This document shows, in pieces, positions 18,077 to 26,747 of a DNA stretch of 64,000 nucleotides; position 1 is the first letter of the stretch; each line of letters starts with the position of its first letter. The position numbers and the translations under genes are program-made. Source of the stretch: Martinezella dioscoreae (GTDB lineage: Bacteria; Pseudomonadota; Alphaproteobacteria; Rhizobiales; Rhizobiaceae); contig NZ_BLAJ01000001.1 of NCBI RefSeq assembly GCF_009176305.1, positions 372,001-436,000 on the forward strand, given 5' to 3'. Under the pieces are notes generated by a model. It was not told the origin of the DNA. It saw nothing but the letters and a program-made list of their open reading frames with translations, and did no database searches.

Positions 18077-18091
18077 GCATAAATTTTATGC
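18077..18091. promoter_or_regulatory. 15-bp perfect palindrome upstream of iorA
   Basis: GCATAAA and TTTATGC face each other around a single T. It lies 117 bases before the predicted iorA -35 box, so it could be a distal operator for iorA or belong to the importer side. The cognate protein is unknown. Confidence 0.4.
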
Positions 18092-18166
18092 ATACGCATA
18101 CATTTGAGTGCAACGGAGATATCCGAGTCAACAATAACGGCTGGCGTCAGCATATTGCTGCCCAGC

Positions 18167-18197
18167 CGATATCGCAAAATGATGCGGCGATATCGCA
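18167..18197 (+). promoter_or_regulatory. Direct repeat CGATATCGCA, 21-bp period, before iorA
   Basis: Two exact copies of CGATATCGCA at 18167-18176 and 18188-18197 are spaced by two DNA turns and end 10 bases before the predicted -35 box. This is the geometry expected of an activator that contacts RNA polymerase. The protein is not identified. Confidence 0.45.
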
Positions 18198-18207
18198 TAA
18201 TTGTTCG

Positions 18208-18237
18208 TTGACAGTTCAAGGAAGTTCAAAATATGAT
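18208..18237 (+). promoter_or_regulatory. Predicted sigma-70 promoter of iorAB
   Basis: TTGACA at 18208-18213 and TATGAT at 18232-18237 with an 18-base spacer. Transcription would begin near 18244 and leave a leader of about 40 bases containing the AAGGGG ribosome site of iorA. The spacer itself holds two GTTCAA repeats. Confidence 0.55.
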
Positions 18238-18284
18238 TTTGCAAATGATTTAAAACAAGCCCGCAAGGGTAAAGGGGTAACGTC

Positions 18285-20438
18285 ATGGCCGAGCGATCGT
18301 TTGCGCGCGAGGTCGAGGATCTGAAGCTCGGGGAAGGCGATATCTTCCGCGGCGAGGGTATTCTCGCGATCACCAAGGCACTTCTGCAATCCGGTGTCTC
18401 CTATGTCGGCGGCTATCAGGGCTCGCCGATCTCCCATCTCATGGACGTGCTGGCTGACGCCAAGGATGTGATGCAGGATCTGGGCGTCCATTTCGAGACC
18501 TCGGCCTCGGAGGCCGCCGCCGCCGCCATGCTCTCCGCCTCCGTCATGTATCCGGTGCGCGGCGCCGTCACCTGGAAATCAACGGCGGGCACCAATGTCG
18601 CCTCCGATGCGCTTTCCAATCTGTCTTCGAGCGGGGTGACTGGCGGCGCGCTCATCATTATCGGCGAGGATTACGGCGAGGGTTCCTCGATCATGCAGGA
18701 GCGCAGCCATGCCTATGCAATGAAATCGCAGATGTGGCTGCTCAATCCGCGCCCTAACCTGCCGTCGATCGTGCAGGCGGTGGAAGAGGGCTTCGAGCTT
18801 TCGGAAGTGTCGAACACGCCCGTCATGCTGCAGGTCGGGATCCGTAGCTGTCATGTCCATGGCCAGTTCGTCGCCAAGGACAACAAGCGGCCGGCCTATA
18901 CGCTGAAGCAGGCGCTGGAAAATCCGGTTCGCGACGTCAACCGTATCGTCCTGCCGCCGGCCTCCTTCCTGCATGAGAAGGAAAAGCTGGAGAAGCGCTG
19001 GCCGGCTGCCGTTGACTTCATCAAGAAACGCCAGCTCAACGAGTATTTCGGCCCCTCGGAGGGCGATGTCGGCATCATCCTGCTTGGCGGCATGTATAAT
19101 GGCGTGCTGCGCGCGCTGCAGCAGCTCGGCCTTGCCGATGTCTACGGCAACTCCGCCGTGCCGCTTTATGTCTTGAATGTCGCCTATCCGCTTGTGGATG
19201 ACCAGATCGCTGAGTTCTGCGCCAGCAAGAAGGCGGTGCTGATGGTGGAGGAGGGGGCGCCCGAATATATCGAGCAATCCCTAAATACCATCCTGCGCCG
19301 CCGCGATATCCAGACCAAGGTCGCTGGCAAGGACGTGCTGCCGATGGGCGGCGAATATACCGCGCCGGTGCTGATGAAGGGCATCAAGAACTTTCTGGAA
19401 GTTCACCAGCGTGTGCTGCTCGGCAACCAGCCACCGCTGCCGGATCCGACGCTTGTTCTCAACGACCCGAAGATCAAGGCGCTAGCCGAAGTCGTGCCGC
19501 CGCGGCCGCCCGGTTTCTGCATCGGCTGTCCGGAGCGGCCGATCTTCGCTGCCATGAAGATGGTCGAGGGCGAACTCGGCCAGCATCATATCTCCGGCGA
19601 CATCGGCTGCCACCTCTTCTCGATCCTGCCGCCCTTCAATATCGGCAGCACGACCATGGGTTACGGGCTGGGACCGGCCGCGGCCTCAGCCTTCAATGTC
19701 GAAGCCGACAAGCGCGTGATCTCCGTCATGGGCGACGGAGGCTTCTGGCACAACGGGCTTGCGACCTCGGTCGGCAATGCCGTCTTCAACAAGCAGGATG
19801 GCGTCATCCTCGTCGTCGACAACTATTACTCGGCGGCGACCGGCGGGCAGGACATACCCTCTTCGCGCGCTCTCAATCCGCGCCGCAAAACCAACAATTC
19901 CATCGTCAATGCCGTCAAGGGCATCGGCGCGACCTGGGTGCGTCAGATCGATCGGACCTATGATGTCGCGAAGATGCGCGATACGCTGCGCGAGGCTCTG
20001 ACCTCGAAGGAGCCGGGGCCGAAGATCATCGTTGCCTCCTCGGAATGCATGCTCAACAAGCAGCGCCGCGTGAAGCCGCAATTCGCGAAGGCTGTCAAGG
20101 ACGGCAAGCGCATGGTCAAGGAACGCTTCGGCGTGGACGAGGATGTCTGCACCGGCGATCACGCCTGCATCCGCCTTTCCGGCTGTCCTTCGCTGTCGGT
20201 CAAGCATACCGATGATCCGCTGAAGGACGATCCGGTGGCGGCGATCGACAATAATTGCGTGGGATGCGGCAATTGCGGCGAGGTCTCGGAGGCGGCGGTG
20301 CTCTGTCCCTCCTTCTACCGGGCCGACATCATTCACAACCCGACGGGTTGGGATCGGTTCGTCGCCCGCATGCGTTCCAGCATCATCGGCTGGCTGCAGG
20401 CGCGTCGCCGCGCTGGCCGCATCGTCTTTTCAGATTGA
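18285..20438 (+). CDS. iorA: Indolepyruvate ferredoxin oxidoreductase, alpha subunit-like (aryl 2-oxoacid oxidoreductase)
   Basis: 717 residues. The order is an N-terminal pyrimidine-binding/transketolase-like domain (YVGGYQGSPISHLMD, ETSASEAAAAAMLSAS), a central domain, then the TPP-binding domain with MGDGGFWHNGL (about residue 482) and VVDNYYSAATGGQD. The end carries cysteine motifs: CTGDHACIRLSGCP (about 621), spaced unlike a normal ferredoxin cluster, and CVGCGNC-x9-CP (about 657). The family converts aryl 2-oxoacids plus CoA to acyl-CoA and CO2 in the cytosol. Here the substrate may be indolepyruvate, another aryl pyruvate, or an arylglyoxylate such as isatinate; sequence alone does not decide. 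Starts after AAGGGGTAACGTC and is followed by iorB after 9 bases. Confidence 0.88.
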   Translation: MAERSFAREVEDLKLGEGDIFRGEGILAITKALLQSGVSYVGGYQGSPISHLMDVLADAKDVMQDLGVHFETSASEAAAAAMLSASVMYPVRGAVTWKSTAGTNVASDALSNLSSSGVTGGALIIIGEDYGEGSSIMQERSHAYAMKSQMWLLNPRPNLPSIVQAVEEGFELSEVSNTPVMLQVGIRSCHVHGQFVAKDNKRPAYTLKQALENPVRDVNRIVLPPASFLHEKEKLEKRWPAAVDFIKKRQLNEYFGPSEGDVGIILLGGMYNGVLRALQQLGLADVYGNSAVPLYVLNVAYPLVDDQIAEFCASKKAVLMVEEGAPEYIEQSLNTILRRRDIQTKVAGKDVLPMGGEYTAPVLMKGIKNFLEVHQRVLLGNQPPLPDPTLVLNDPKIKALAEVVPPRPPGFCIGCPERPIFAAMKMVEGELGQHHISGDIGCHLFSILPPFNIGSTTMGYGLGPAAASAFNVEADKRVISVMGDGGFWHNGLATSVGNAVFNKQDGVILVVDNYYSAATGGQDIPSSRALNPRRKTNNSIVNAVKGIGATWVRQIDRTYDVAKMRDTLREALTSKEPGPKIIVASSECMLNKQRRVKPQFAKAVKDGKRMVKERFGVDEDVCTGDHACIRLSGCPSLSVKHTDDPLKDDPVAAIDNNCVGCGNCGEVSEAAVLCPSFYRADIIHNPTGWDRFVARMRSSIIGWLQARRRAGRIVFSD

Positions 20439-20447
20439 GAGGGCGAG

Positions 20448-22007
20448 ATGAACGAACATGTGAGCATGAATGATCTCGGCGCTGCCAGGCTTTCTACGGA
20501 TAAGCCGCTGTCGCTCGCCATTCTCGCCATGGGCGGGCAGGGTGGCGGTGTCCTGGCCGACTGGATCGTCGGCCTTGCCGAAGCCGAAGGCTGGATGGCG
20601 CAGACGACCTCTGTGCCCGGCGTTGCCCAGCGGACGGGCGCGACGATCTATTATATTGAAATGCTGCCGGCGAAGGATGGCCACGCGCCGATCTTCTCTC
20701 TGATGCCGACGCCGGGCGATGTCGATGTCGTCATGGCGGCCGAGTTGATGGAAGCCGGCCGCTCCGTGCTGCGCGGCTTAGTCACGCCGGACAAGACGCT
20801 ACTGATCGCCTCGACGCATCGCTCCTTTGCGGTTGCCGAAAAGGAAAAGCCGGGCGATGGCATCGGCAATGCCGAGGTGGTGGTCGATGCCACGGATTTC
20901 GCCGCCAAGCGCACCATCGCCTTCGATATGGAAACGATGGCCGTCAGGAACGGCAGCGTGATTTCCGCTTCCATGTTCGGCGCTTTGGCTGCCTCCGGTG
21001 CGCTGCCCTTCGGCAAGCAGGCTTTCGAGGCGATGATCCGCGCCGGCGGCAAGGGTATCGAGCCCAGCCTCAAAGCGTTCAATGCCGCCTTCGACCGGGT
21101 CAAGGAGAAGCCGCGCGATGCGGTTTCCGCAACGCCGCCGAAGCATTTCGATGCGCTGCCTGAGACGGCGGGTCATCCGGCCCTGGATCGCCTCGTCAAC
21201 CGCATCCGCTCCGAATTTCCGGAGGTTGCCTGGCCGCTATTGTTTGCAGGCGTCAAGAAGCTGACCGATTATCAGGATCCGGCCTATGCCGATGAGTATC
21301 TGAGCCGCGTCGCGGCACTTCATGCGCTGGATCGCAAGGGCGGCGGTGCGAACAAGGATTTCGCCTTCACCGTGCAGGCGGCGAAATATGTCGCAGTCGC
21401 CATGGCTTATGACGACGTCATACGCGTTGCCGATCTGAAGGTGCGTGGCTCGCGCTTCGAGCGCGTGCGCAAGGAAGTCGGCGCCAAGGACGACCAGATC
21501 GTCTACATGACCGAATACATGCATCCGCGCATGGATGAGGTCTGCGGCACGATGCCGAAGGGTATGGGACTCTGGATTGAAAGCCGGCCGCGCCTGTTTG
21601 CCCGGTTCGACCGCTTCATCAACAAGGGACGCCGGGTTCAGACCGCTACGCTGTTTTGGTTCCTCGGCCTCTACTTGGTCTCGGCGCTGCGGCGCTTCCG
21701 TCGCGGCACGCTGCGGCATGCGCGCGAGGTGGAGCATCGCGAGGCCTGGCTGGCAGCCGCATCCAATCTGCTGGCTGCGAATTACGATCTTGCCGTCGAG
21801 GTGCTCGGCAATCGCCGCCTCGTCAAAGGCTATTCCGATACGCATGCACGCGGTCTTTCCAAGTTCGATCGCGTCATGTCGGCGCTGCCGCTCCTGCGCG
21901 AGCGCGAGGATGGAGCCGCGTGGATGCGACGGCTGCGGCAGGCTGCACTTCTGGACGAAAAGGGTACGGCGCTCGACGGAGCGCTCAAAACGGTCGGGAC
22001 GCTCTGA
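20448..22007 (+). CDS. iorB: Indolepyruvate oxidoreductase beta subunit-like, with long C-terminal extension
   Basis: 519 residues, much longer than archaeal IorB (about 200). Residues 22-210 are the pyruvate:ferredoxin oxidoreductase gamma-type domain (ILAMGGQGGGVLADWIVGLA, TTSVPGVAQRTGATIYY). The rest resembles the extra C-terminal domain of the large single-chain indolepyruvate oxidoreductases of aerobic bacteria, ending in a helical segment (LAAASNLLAANYDLAVEVL, RGLSKFDRVMSALPLL). It pairs with IorA directly upstream. No dedicated ferredoxin gene follows, so the electron acceptor is not evident. Confidence 0.87.
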   Translation: MNEHVSMNDLGAARLSTDKPLSLAILAMGGQGGGVLADWIVGLAEAEGWMAQTTSVPGVAQRTGATIYYIEMLPAKDGHAPIFSLMPTPGDVDVVMAAELMEAGRSVLRGLVTPDKTLLIASTHRSFAVAEKEKPGDGIGNAEVVVDATDFAAKRTIAFDMETMAVRNGSVISASMFGALAASGALPFGKQAFEAMIRAGGKGIEPSLKAFNAAFDRVKEKPRDAVSATPPKHFDALPETAGHPALDRLVNRIRSEFPEVAWPLLFAGVKKLTDYQDPAYADEYLSRVAALHALDRKGGGANKDFAFTVQAAKYVAVAMAYDDVIRVADLKVRGSRFERVRKEVGAKDDQIVYMTEYMHPRMDEVCGTMPKGMGLWIESRPRLFARFDRFINKGRRVQTATLFWFLGLYLVSALRRFRRGTLRHAREVEHREAWLAAASNLLAANYDLAVEVLGNRRLVKGYSDTHARGLSKFDRVMSALPLLREREDGAAWMRRLRQAALLDEKGTALDGALKTVGTL

Positions 22008-22070
22008 CACGACCACGCCGGACGCAAATAATATCGGCCAAGACCGACAATTCCAAAAGGGAACAGTCGC

Positions 22071-23381
22071 ATGGACACTCTTCGAAATGGCGCTGCGAAG
22101 GACCTTTCAAGTCCTCGCGGCGGTGAGATCTCGCATGCCAGAAGCCTCGTCGTCGTGCTCATCTGCTGGCTGGCGATCTTTGCGGAGGGCTACGATGTCG
22201 GCGTTCTCGGCGCCATTCTGCCGGCGCTGTCCACCGACAATGTCTGGCACCTCACGCCGCTTCAGCTCGGGGCCATGGGCAGCTACACCGTCTTCGGCAT
22301 GCTTGTCGGTGGCATTGTCGTCGGTACGCTCAGCGATCTCTACGGCCGCAAGCCGATGTTTCTCGCCTGCCTTTCGCTTTTTGCCGTCTGCACGGCTGTC
22401 ACCGCATGGTCACCGACGCCAACATGGTTCGGTGTCAGCCGTTTTGCCGCCGGTCTTGGCCTCGGCGGCATCATTCCGTTGGCGGCGGCGCTAACCATCG
22501 AATATTCGCCGACCGCGAAGAAGAATCTCAATTACGGCATCATGTATTCCGGCTATTCGCTGGGCCTGTTTGCCGCTGCGCTCGTCGGTAGATGGTTATT
22601 GCCGGATTATGGATGGCGGCCGGTCGTTCTTATCGGCGCGCTCCCGGTATTGTTCGTGCCTATTATGGCATGGTTGCTGCCCGAGTCGCTTGATTTCCTC
22701 GTTGCGAAGGGGCGAGGCGAGAATGCGAGGCGGCTTGCTGCCCGGCTTGGCGTTCCCGTCCCTGCGGGAAGCGCGCCCAGGGAAACTGGCCTCGGCTGGC
22801 GCGTAGTGTTGGGCGAGATCTTTTCGCCGAGAAACGCCTTCGCCACCGCCTGCTTCTGGATCGCACTGTTCATGGGGTTGCTCCTCGTCTACGGGCTGGC
22901 CCAGTGGCTGCCGCAGATCATGCGCAAGAGTGGTTATGATCTCGGCGACAGCCTGCTCTTCCTCGCCGTCTTCAGCTTCACCTCGGCGATCGGCGGCATC
23001 GTGCTTGGCCAATGGGCGGATCGTTTTGGCGTGCGGTTGACCGTGACGCTATCCTATCTGCTTGGCGCCGTCGGTATAGCGCTTCTCGCTTTCAAGGGAT
23101 CCATCTGGCTGAACTACACGGTCGTCGCCATTGCCGGTTTCGGCACGGTTTCGGCATCGCTGATCCTCACCGGCTATCTTGCCGCTTATCTGCAGCCTTT
23201 CGTGCGGGCAGCCGGCACCGGCTGGGCGCTGAGCTTTTCGCGCATCGGCGCGCTTTCCGGCCCCTTGATGGGTGGATACATCGCCAGCCTGAATGTCGGC
23301 CCGGAATGGAATTTCTATATTTTCGCCATTGTTGCCGCCATCGCGGCATTGGCAACGGCGTTGATACCGAACAGGCGGTGA
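22071..23381 (+). CDS. MFS transporter, aromatic acid:H+ symporter family
   Basis: 436 residues with about 12 membrane helices. The first helix has the AAHS-type motif IFAEGYDVGVLG (EGYD where PcaK and BenK have DGYD). The loop 2-3 motif reads GTLSDLYGRKP and is typical of the superfamily. It should bring an aromatic carboxylate into the cell with protons. It is 63 bases behind iorB on the same strand with only a modest ribosome site (GGGAA), so it probably belongs to the iorAB transcript. It ends 30 bases from the convergent MarR gene. Confidence 0.85.
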   Translation: MDTLRNGAAKDLSSPRGGEISHARSLVVVLICWLAIFAEGYDVGVLGAILPALSTDNVWHLTPLQLGAMGSYTVFGMLVGGIVVGTLSDLYGRKPMFLACLSLFAVCTAVTAWSPTPTWFGVSRFAAGLGLGGIIPLAAALTIEYSPTAKKNLNYGIMYSGYSLGLFAAALVGRWLLPDYGWRPVVLIGALPVLFVPIMAWLLPESLDFLVAKGRGENARRLAARLGVPVPAGSAPRETGLGWRVVLGEIFSPRNAFATACFWIALFMGLLLVYGLAQWLPQIMRKSGYDLGDSLLFLAVFSFTSAIGGIVLGQWADRFGVRLTVTLSYLLGAVGIALLAFKGSIWLNYTVVAIAGFGTVSASLILTGYLAAYLQPFVRAAGTGWALSFSRIGALSGPLMGGYIASLNVGPEWNFYIFAIVAAIAALATALIPNRR

Positions 23382-23411
23382 TCCGAACCGGAGCGGAATC
23401 TATCAGGCCGC

Positions 23412-23918
23412 TCAGATCTCGTGCTTCCTGATATTGTGCAGCACCTTATGCAGGGTCGAGATGAAGGTGCGGTATTCTGCTTCATCGACGCCGTCGAACA
23501 TCTGCAGGAAGAGGTCGTACATGGTCGGCCACACCTTTTCGAAGGCGGCGCGGCCCTCCTCGGTGATGGAGACATCGCGGATGCGCATGTCTTCGGCCCG
23601 CGGCTGGCGGCGGATGTAACCCTGCTGCTCCAGCGAATCCAGGGTGCGGCTCATCGTCGATTGCTCGGTCACGGCGAAGACGGAAAGCTCGTTGATGGTG
23701 ACGCTGGACGAGACGCTGAGGACGGCGAGCGCCCGCATCTTGGCGGTCGTCATATCGTATTCGCGCAGCTCTTCCGAAAGATTGGCGTTCCAGCGCGCCA
23801 TCAGCCTGTTCATGAGATAGGGCGCGAAGTGATTGAGGCCGATTTCGCCCATGGTCGGGCGCTTCGCGTTCTCATCCCGCTTGCGCCTCAAAATGGTGCC
23901 TGAAAACCGTTCCTCCAT
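23412..23918 (-). CDS. MarR-family transcriptional regulator (first of two)
   Basis: 168 residues with a winged helix: TTAKMRALAVLSVSSSVTINELS, recognition helix TEQSTMSRTLDSLEQQGYIRR, wing AEDMRIRDVSITEEG. MarR proteins usually repress catabolic genes and are released by an aromatic acid or its CoA ester. It is the last of three minus-strand genes (cyclase-family hydrolase, flavoprotein, MarR) whose promoter carries CAATAT-ATG-ATATTG. It could bind that site or the regulon palindrome. A GGAGGAGG lies 12 bases before the ATG. Confidence 0.9.
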   Translation of the reverse strand: MEERFSGTILRRKRDENAKRPTMGEIGLNHFAPYLMNRLMARWNANLSEELREYDMTTAKMRALAVLSVSSSVTINELSVFAVTEQSTMSRTLDSLEQQGYIRRQPRAEDMRIRDVSITEEGRAAFEKVWPTMYDLFLQMFDGVDEAEYRTFISTLHKVLHNIRKHEI

Positions 23919-23945
23919 CGACGAAATTCCTCCTCCGGAAACGTG

Positions 23946-25535
23946 TTACTTCAGCGATGATGCGAGCAGGAAGCCGGAGCCCCCACCAAGGCCTGCACCG
24001 GGATGCGCCGAAGCGCCGATGTGGTAGAGGCCCGATATGTGGGTGCGGTGGTTAACAGATGACTTGAAAGGACGCCAGATGAAAAGCTGGTCGATGCCGC
24101 AATAGCCGCCGTAGGGATCGCCGCCGACAAGGTTCATGTTCATCGCCTCCAGATCGCCAGGAGAATAGGCGCGGCGCGCGAGTTTTATGCCGGAGAAGTT
24201 CTCGATATGGCTGGATAGAAGCGCCTCAATACGGTCGGCATAGCGCTCGCGCACCTCTTCCGTCCAGCGGCCGTCCCTTGGCGTTTCGATCTCGCCGGCG
24301 GCATCTCCTTTGATATGGCGCGGCGCTTCGGGAAGCTGCAGCCAGAGGATCGATTTTCCTTCTGGTGCGCGGCTGGGATCAAGCGCGACAGGCTGCCCGA
24401 CGCAGACCGTCGGTTCGGCCGGCAGAAGCCCGCGCTCACATTCGTTGGCGGCGCGCGAGACGCCGTCGAGGCCGGGGGTGAGGTGCAGCAGTGCCACCTT
24501 GCCGAGTTCGGCATTGGCCTTCCAGCGCGGCGGCTCGGAAAGCGCATAGTGGATCTGCATATCGCCCTTGCCGTAGCGGTAACTGGCAACGCCTGATTTG
24601 ACCTCCGGCGGCAGCGGATCCGGCCAATCCTTCATCAGCCGCTCGTAAAGCTGATTGGGTGTGACCGAGCAGATTACGCCGGCCTTTGCTCTCAAGGTTT
24701 CGCCGTTCGCAAGACGTATGCCATCGGCACTGCGATTGGCGTCCGGAATGATGGCCTCGACATCGGCACTCACGCGAATCTCGCCGCCATTGTCGGTGAT
24801 CAACCGTTCGAAGGCCGTCAGCAGTTTTTCGGCGCCACCCTTGACGATCGGCGCGCCGCCCAATTCCAATGCGAAGCCGATCACCTTCAGCATTTCGGCG
24901 GAATAGGAGCTTTCGGGCCCAAGGCCGCAATGAAGCACCCACGGCGCCCAGAGCGCATGGATATCCTCGGACCTGTAGCTGGTTTCGAGATAGCCGCGTG
25001 CCGGCGTCAAAGCATCGCCAAACCAGGCAGCGAGCTTGCGCAGGCCACGGTTCCAGCCCTGCTTGCCGATGGTCTTGAGCATCGATCCCGACCACAATGC
25101 ACCGCCGAGCAGCGAAAACAGGAATGGCGCATCTGCGGCCAGCGCATCCATTTCGCGCGCGAAGGTTTGCCCATCGCCGAGCGACAGTTCATCGAAGGTG
25201 GCGATATTGCGCCGCCGGTCCTTGGAAAAGATCACATGCGAACCGCCAGGTCTCAGCACGCCCGTGGGGAGGTCGGCATGGACGAATTCCAGGCCTCGTG
25301 CCTCGAGATCCTTGCCGATGGCGCCATAGGCCGGCGAAGTGAGGAAAAGCACCATGGTCGTTGCCATGACGTCGTGGATGAAGCCGGGCTCGGTGATCTC
25401 CTCGGTGCGCAGGCAGCCGCCGATGCGGTCGTTGCGCTCAAGGACAAGAACCTTGTGCCCCTTTTTGCCGAGCATGGCGGCTGCGACGAGCGCATTTATG
25501 CCGCTGCCGACGATGATGTAGTCATGATCGCCCAT
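23946..25535 (-). CDS. Phytoene-dehydrogenase-like FAD oxidoreductase (first paralogue)
   Basis: 529 residues. The N-terminal Rossmann motif YIIVGSGINALVAAAMLGKKG is followed by LERNDRIGGCLRTEEITEPGF, and the C-terminal FAD motif is GLYHIGASAHPGAGLGGGSG. It belongs to the amine-oxidase/phytoene-desaturase flavoprotein superfamily, of the PYROXD2-like kind; carotenoid genes are absent, so it is not a carotenoid enzyme. It probably oxidises a C-C or C-N bond of a cyclic intermediate. It is paralogous to the product of 26783-28354, on the other side of the divergent promoter region. MarR begins 27 bases downstream. Confidence 0.82.
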   Translation of the reverse strand: MGDHDYIIVGSGINALVAAAMLGKKGHKVLVLERNDRIGGCLRTEEITEPGFIHDVMATTMVLFLTSPAYGAIGKDLEARGLEFVHADLPTGVLRPGGSHVIFSKDRRRNIATFDELSLGDGQTFAREMDALAADAPFLFSLLGGALWSGSMLKTIGKQGWNRGLRKLAAWFGDALTPARGYLETSYRSEDIHALWAPWVLHCGLGPESSYSAEMLKVIGFALELGGAPIVKGGAEKLLTAFERLITDNGGEIRVSADVEAIIPDANRSADGIRLANGETLRAKAGVICSVTPNQLYERLMKDWPDPLPPEVKSGVASYRYGKGDMQIHYALSEPPRWKANAELGKVALLHLTPGLDGVSRAANECERGLLPAEPTVCVGQPVALDPSRAPEGKSILWLQLPEAPRHIKGDAAGEIETPRDGRWTEEVRERYADRIEALLSSHIENFSGIKLARRAYSPGDLEAMNMNLVGGDPYGGYCGIDQLFIWRPFKSSVNHRTHISGLYHIGASAHPGAGLGGGSGFLLASSLK

Positions 25536-25606
25536 TGCTGCCGCCCCTCACTGGCAAGATGAACAGAAAGGAGGAGCCTGCCCCAGGCTCCTGCCTCTCC
25601 AGCCTA

Positions 25607-26389
25607 TCATGCAATCAATGCCAGTGCGCGAACCGGCGAGCCGGTGCCCTTGACGAACTTCAACGGCGCAGCGATGAGAACAGCGCCCTTGGCCGGAAGC
25701 TGGTCGAGGTTCGAGAGGCTGGCGAGGCCATAGCGATTGGCCTTGTGCATGAGGTTGTGCGCCGGGAAAGGCGGGTTCATGCCGCCGGCGGAACCGGCAT
25801 CGGTGCCGATGGTCTCCTGGCCCCAACCGATAATGCCCTTGGTGAGCAGATATTCGATCGCTTCGGCCGTCGGGCCGGGGGAATGCGGGCCGTTTTCATC
25901 GGCATTCAGGAAGGTCTCGGTCGAGCCGTTACGCTTGTACCAGTCGGTACGCAGCAGTACCCAGCTGCCGGCTTCGATCGCGCCGTTCTGGGCTTCCCAT
26001 TCCTTGATGCTGTCGACCGTCAGCAAATAATCGGGGTTGGCGGCGGCTTCCTTGGAGCGGTCGATGACGTTGACCGGCGCCACAAAATTCTGCGGCGGAA
26101 TGGTGTCCGTCGTGTTGTTCGGATGGTCCTTGCCGGTGATCCAGTGACAGGGCGCGTCGAAATGCGTGCCGGTATGCTCGCCGAGCTCCAGCCAGTTCCA
26201 GGCCCAGAAGGGGCCGTCCTGATTGTATTCCGAGATCGTATGGACCTTGACGTTCGGCGTGTTCTTGCCGAACTGTGGCGGCAGGTAGAGCACCGGAGTA
26301 TCCGGACCGAGCGGCGCGGTGAGATCGACGACCTTGACGGAGCCCGAAAGAAGGGCCGAGGCGAGGCTGGCGAGTGTGGTGGCTGTCAT
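25607..26389 (-). CDS. Cyclase-family metal amidohydrolase (kynurenine formamidase / isatin hydrolase-like)
   Basis: 260 residues from the ATG at 26389 (AAGGGGAAC upstream); longer in-frame starts add a tail that does not look like family sequence. The metal-binding motif HTGTHFDAPCHW is the HxGTHxDxPxH signature of the cyclase family. The family includes bacterial kynurenine formamidase, which opens N-formylkynurenine, and isatin hydrolase, which opens isatin to isatinate. Residue AGSAGGMNPPFPAHNLM near the C-terminus is consistent with a closed active site. Being first in an operon with a flavoprotein and MarR regulator, in a cluster with a 2-aminobenzoyl-CoA-type enzyme, it most likely opens an N-acyl or lactam ring; which one is inference. 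Confidence 0.83.
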   Translation of the reverse strand: MTATTLASLASALLSGSVKVVDLTAPLGPDTPVLYLPPQFGKNTPNVKVHTISEYNQDGPFWAWNWLELGEHTGTHFDAPCHWITGKDHPNNTTDTIPPQNFVAPVNVIDRSKEAAANPDYLLTVDSIKEWEAQNGAIEAGSWVLLRTDWYKRNGSTETFLNADENGPHSPGPTAEAIEYLLTKGIIGWGQETIGTDAGSAGGMNPPFPAHNLMHKANRYGLASLSNLDQLPAKGAVLIAAPLKFVKGTGSPVRALALIA

Positions 26390-26546
26390 ATTTTGCGTTC
26401 CCCTTGTTGTTGCATGATCCATGCAAAGAGCCTTTTTGTGGGTCTTTTGTTCAGGATCAGGCATGAAGTTGGTATCGCCAGGCGTGGGGTGCCTTTCCTC
26501 CTGGCACCGGCTCCGCGCGGCGGCGGAATAAGGGGAGCCTATGTCA

Positions 26547-26561
26547 CAATATATGATATTG
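26547..26561 (-). promoter_or_regulatory. Palindrome CAATAT-ATG-ATATTG before the hydrolase operon
   Basis: A perfect 6-base inverted repeat with a 3-base centre, 158 bases before the hydrolase ATG. The gap 26390-26782 holds no gene, only this site, another palindrome (AGTTT-GT-AAACT near 26616) and the operator copy at 26719. Size and AT-richness fit a MarR dimer; the MarR gene at the end of this operon is the natural candidate. Confidence 0.45.
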
Positions 26562-26718
26562 CAAGCATTCCGCTGGGGTTCGCGGAGCCAATTTTGGCCT
26601 GAGATCAGCGGCCGTCATGAGTTTGTAAACTGCTGAAGTAAAACGGAATTCTTCTAGGTAATTCGGCAAAACACCATCATTGGTTGCTTTTGCCTCTTGT
26701 GACTCGCGCCAACAGATA

Positions 26719-26732
26719 CTTGAAGCTTAAAA
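26719..26732 (+). promoter_or_regulatory. Regulon operator copy before the second flavoprotein
   Basis: CTTGAAGCTTAAAA matches TTTTAAGCTTAAAA at 12 of 14 positions and keeps the AAGCTT core. It overlaps a possible -35 (TTGAAG at 26720, with TATGCA 16 bases on) and lies 50 bases before the ATG, so binding would block transcription. Confidence 0.55.
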
Positions 26733-26747
26733 CTCAAAATGTATGCA

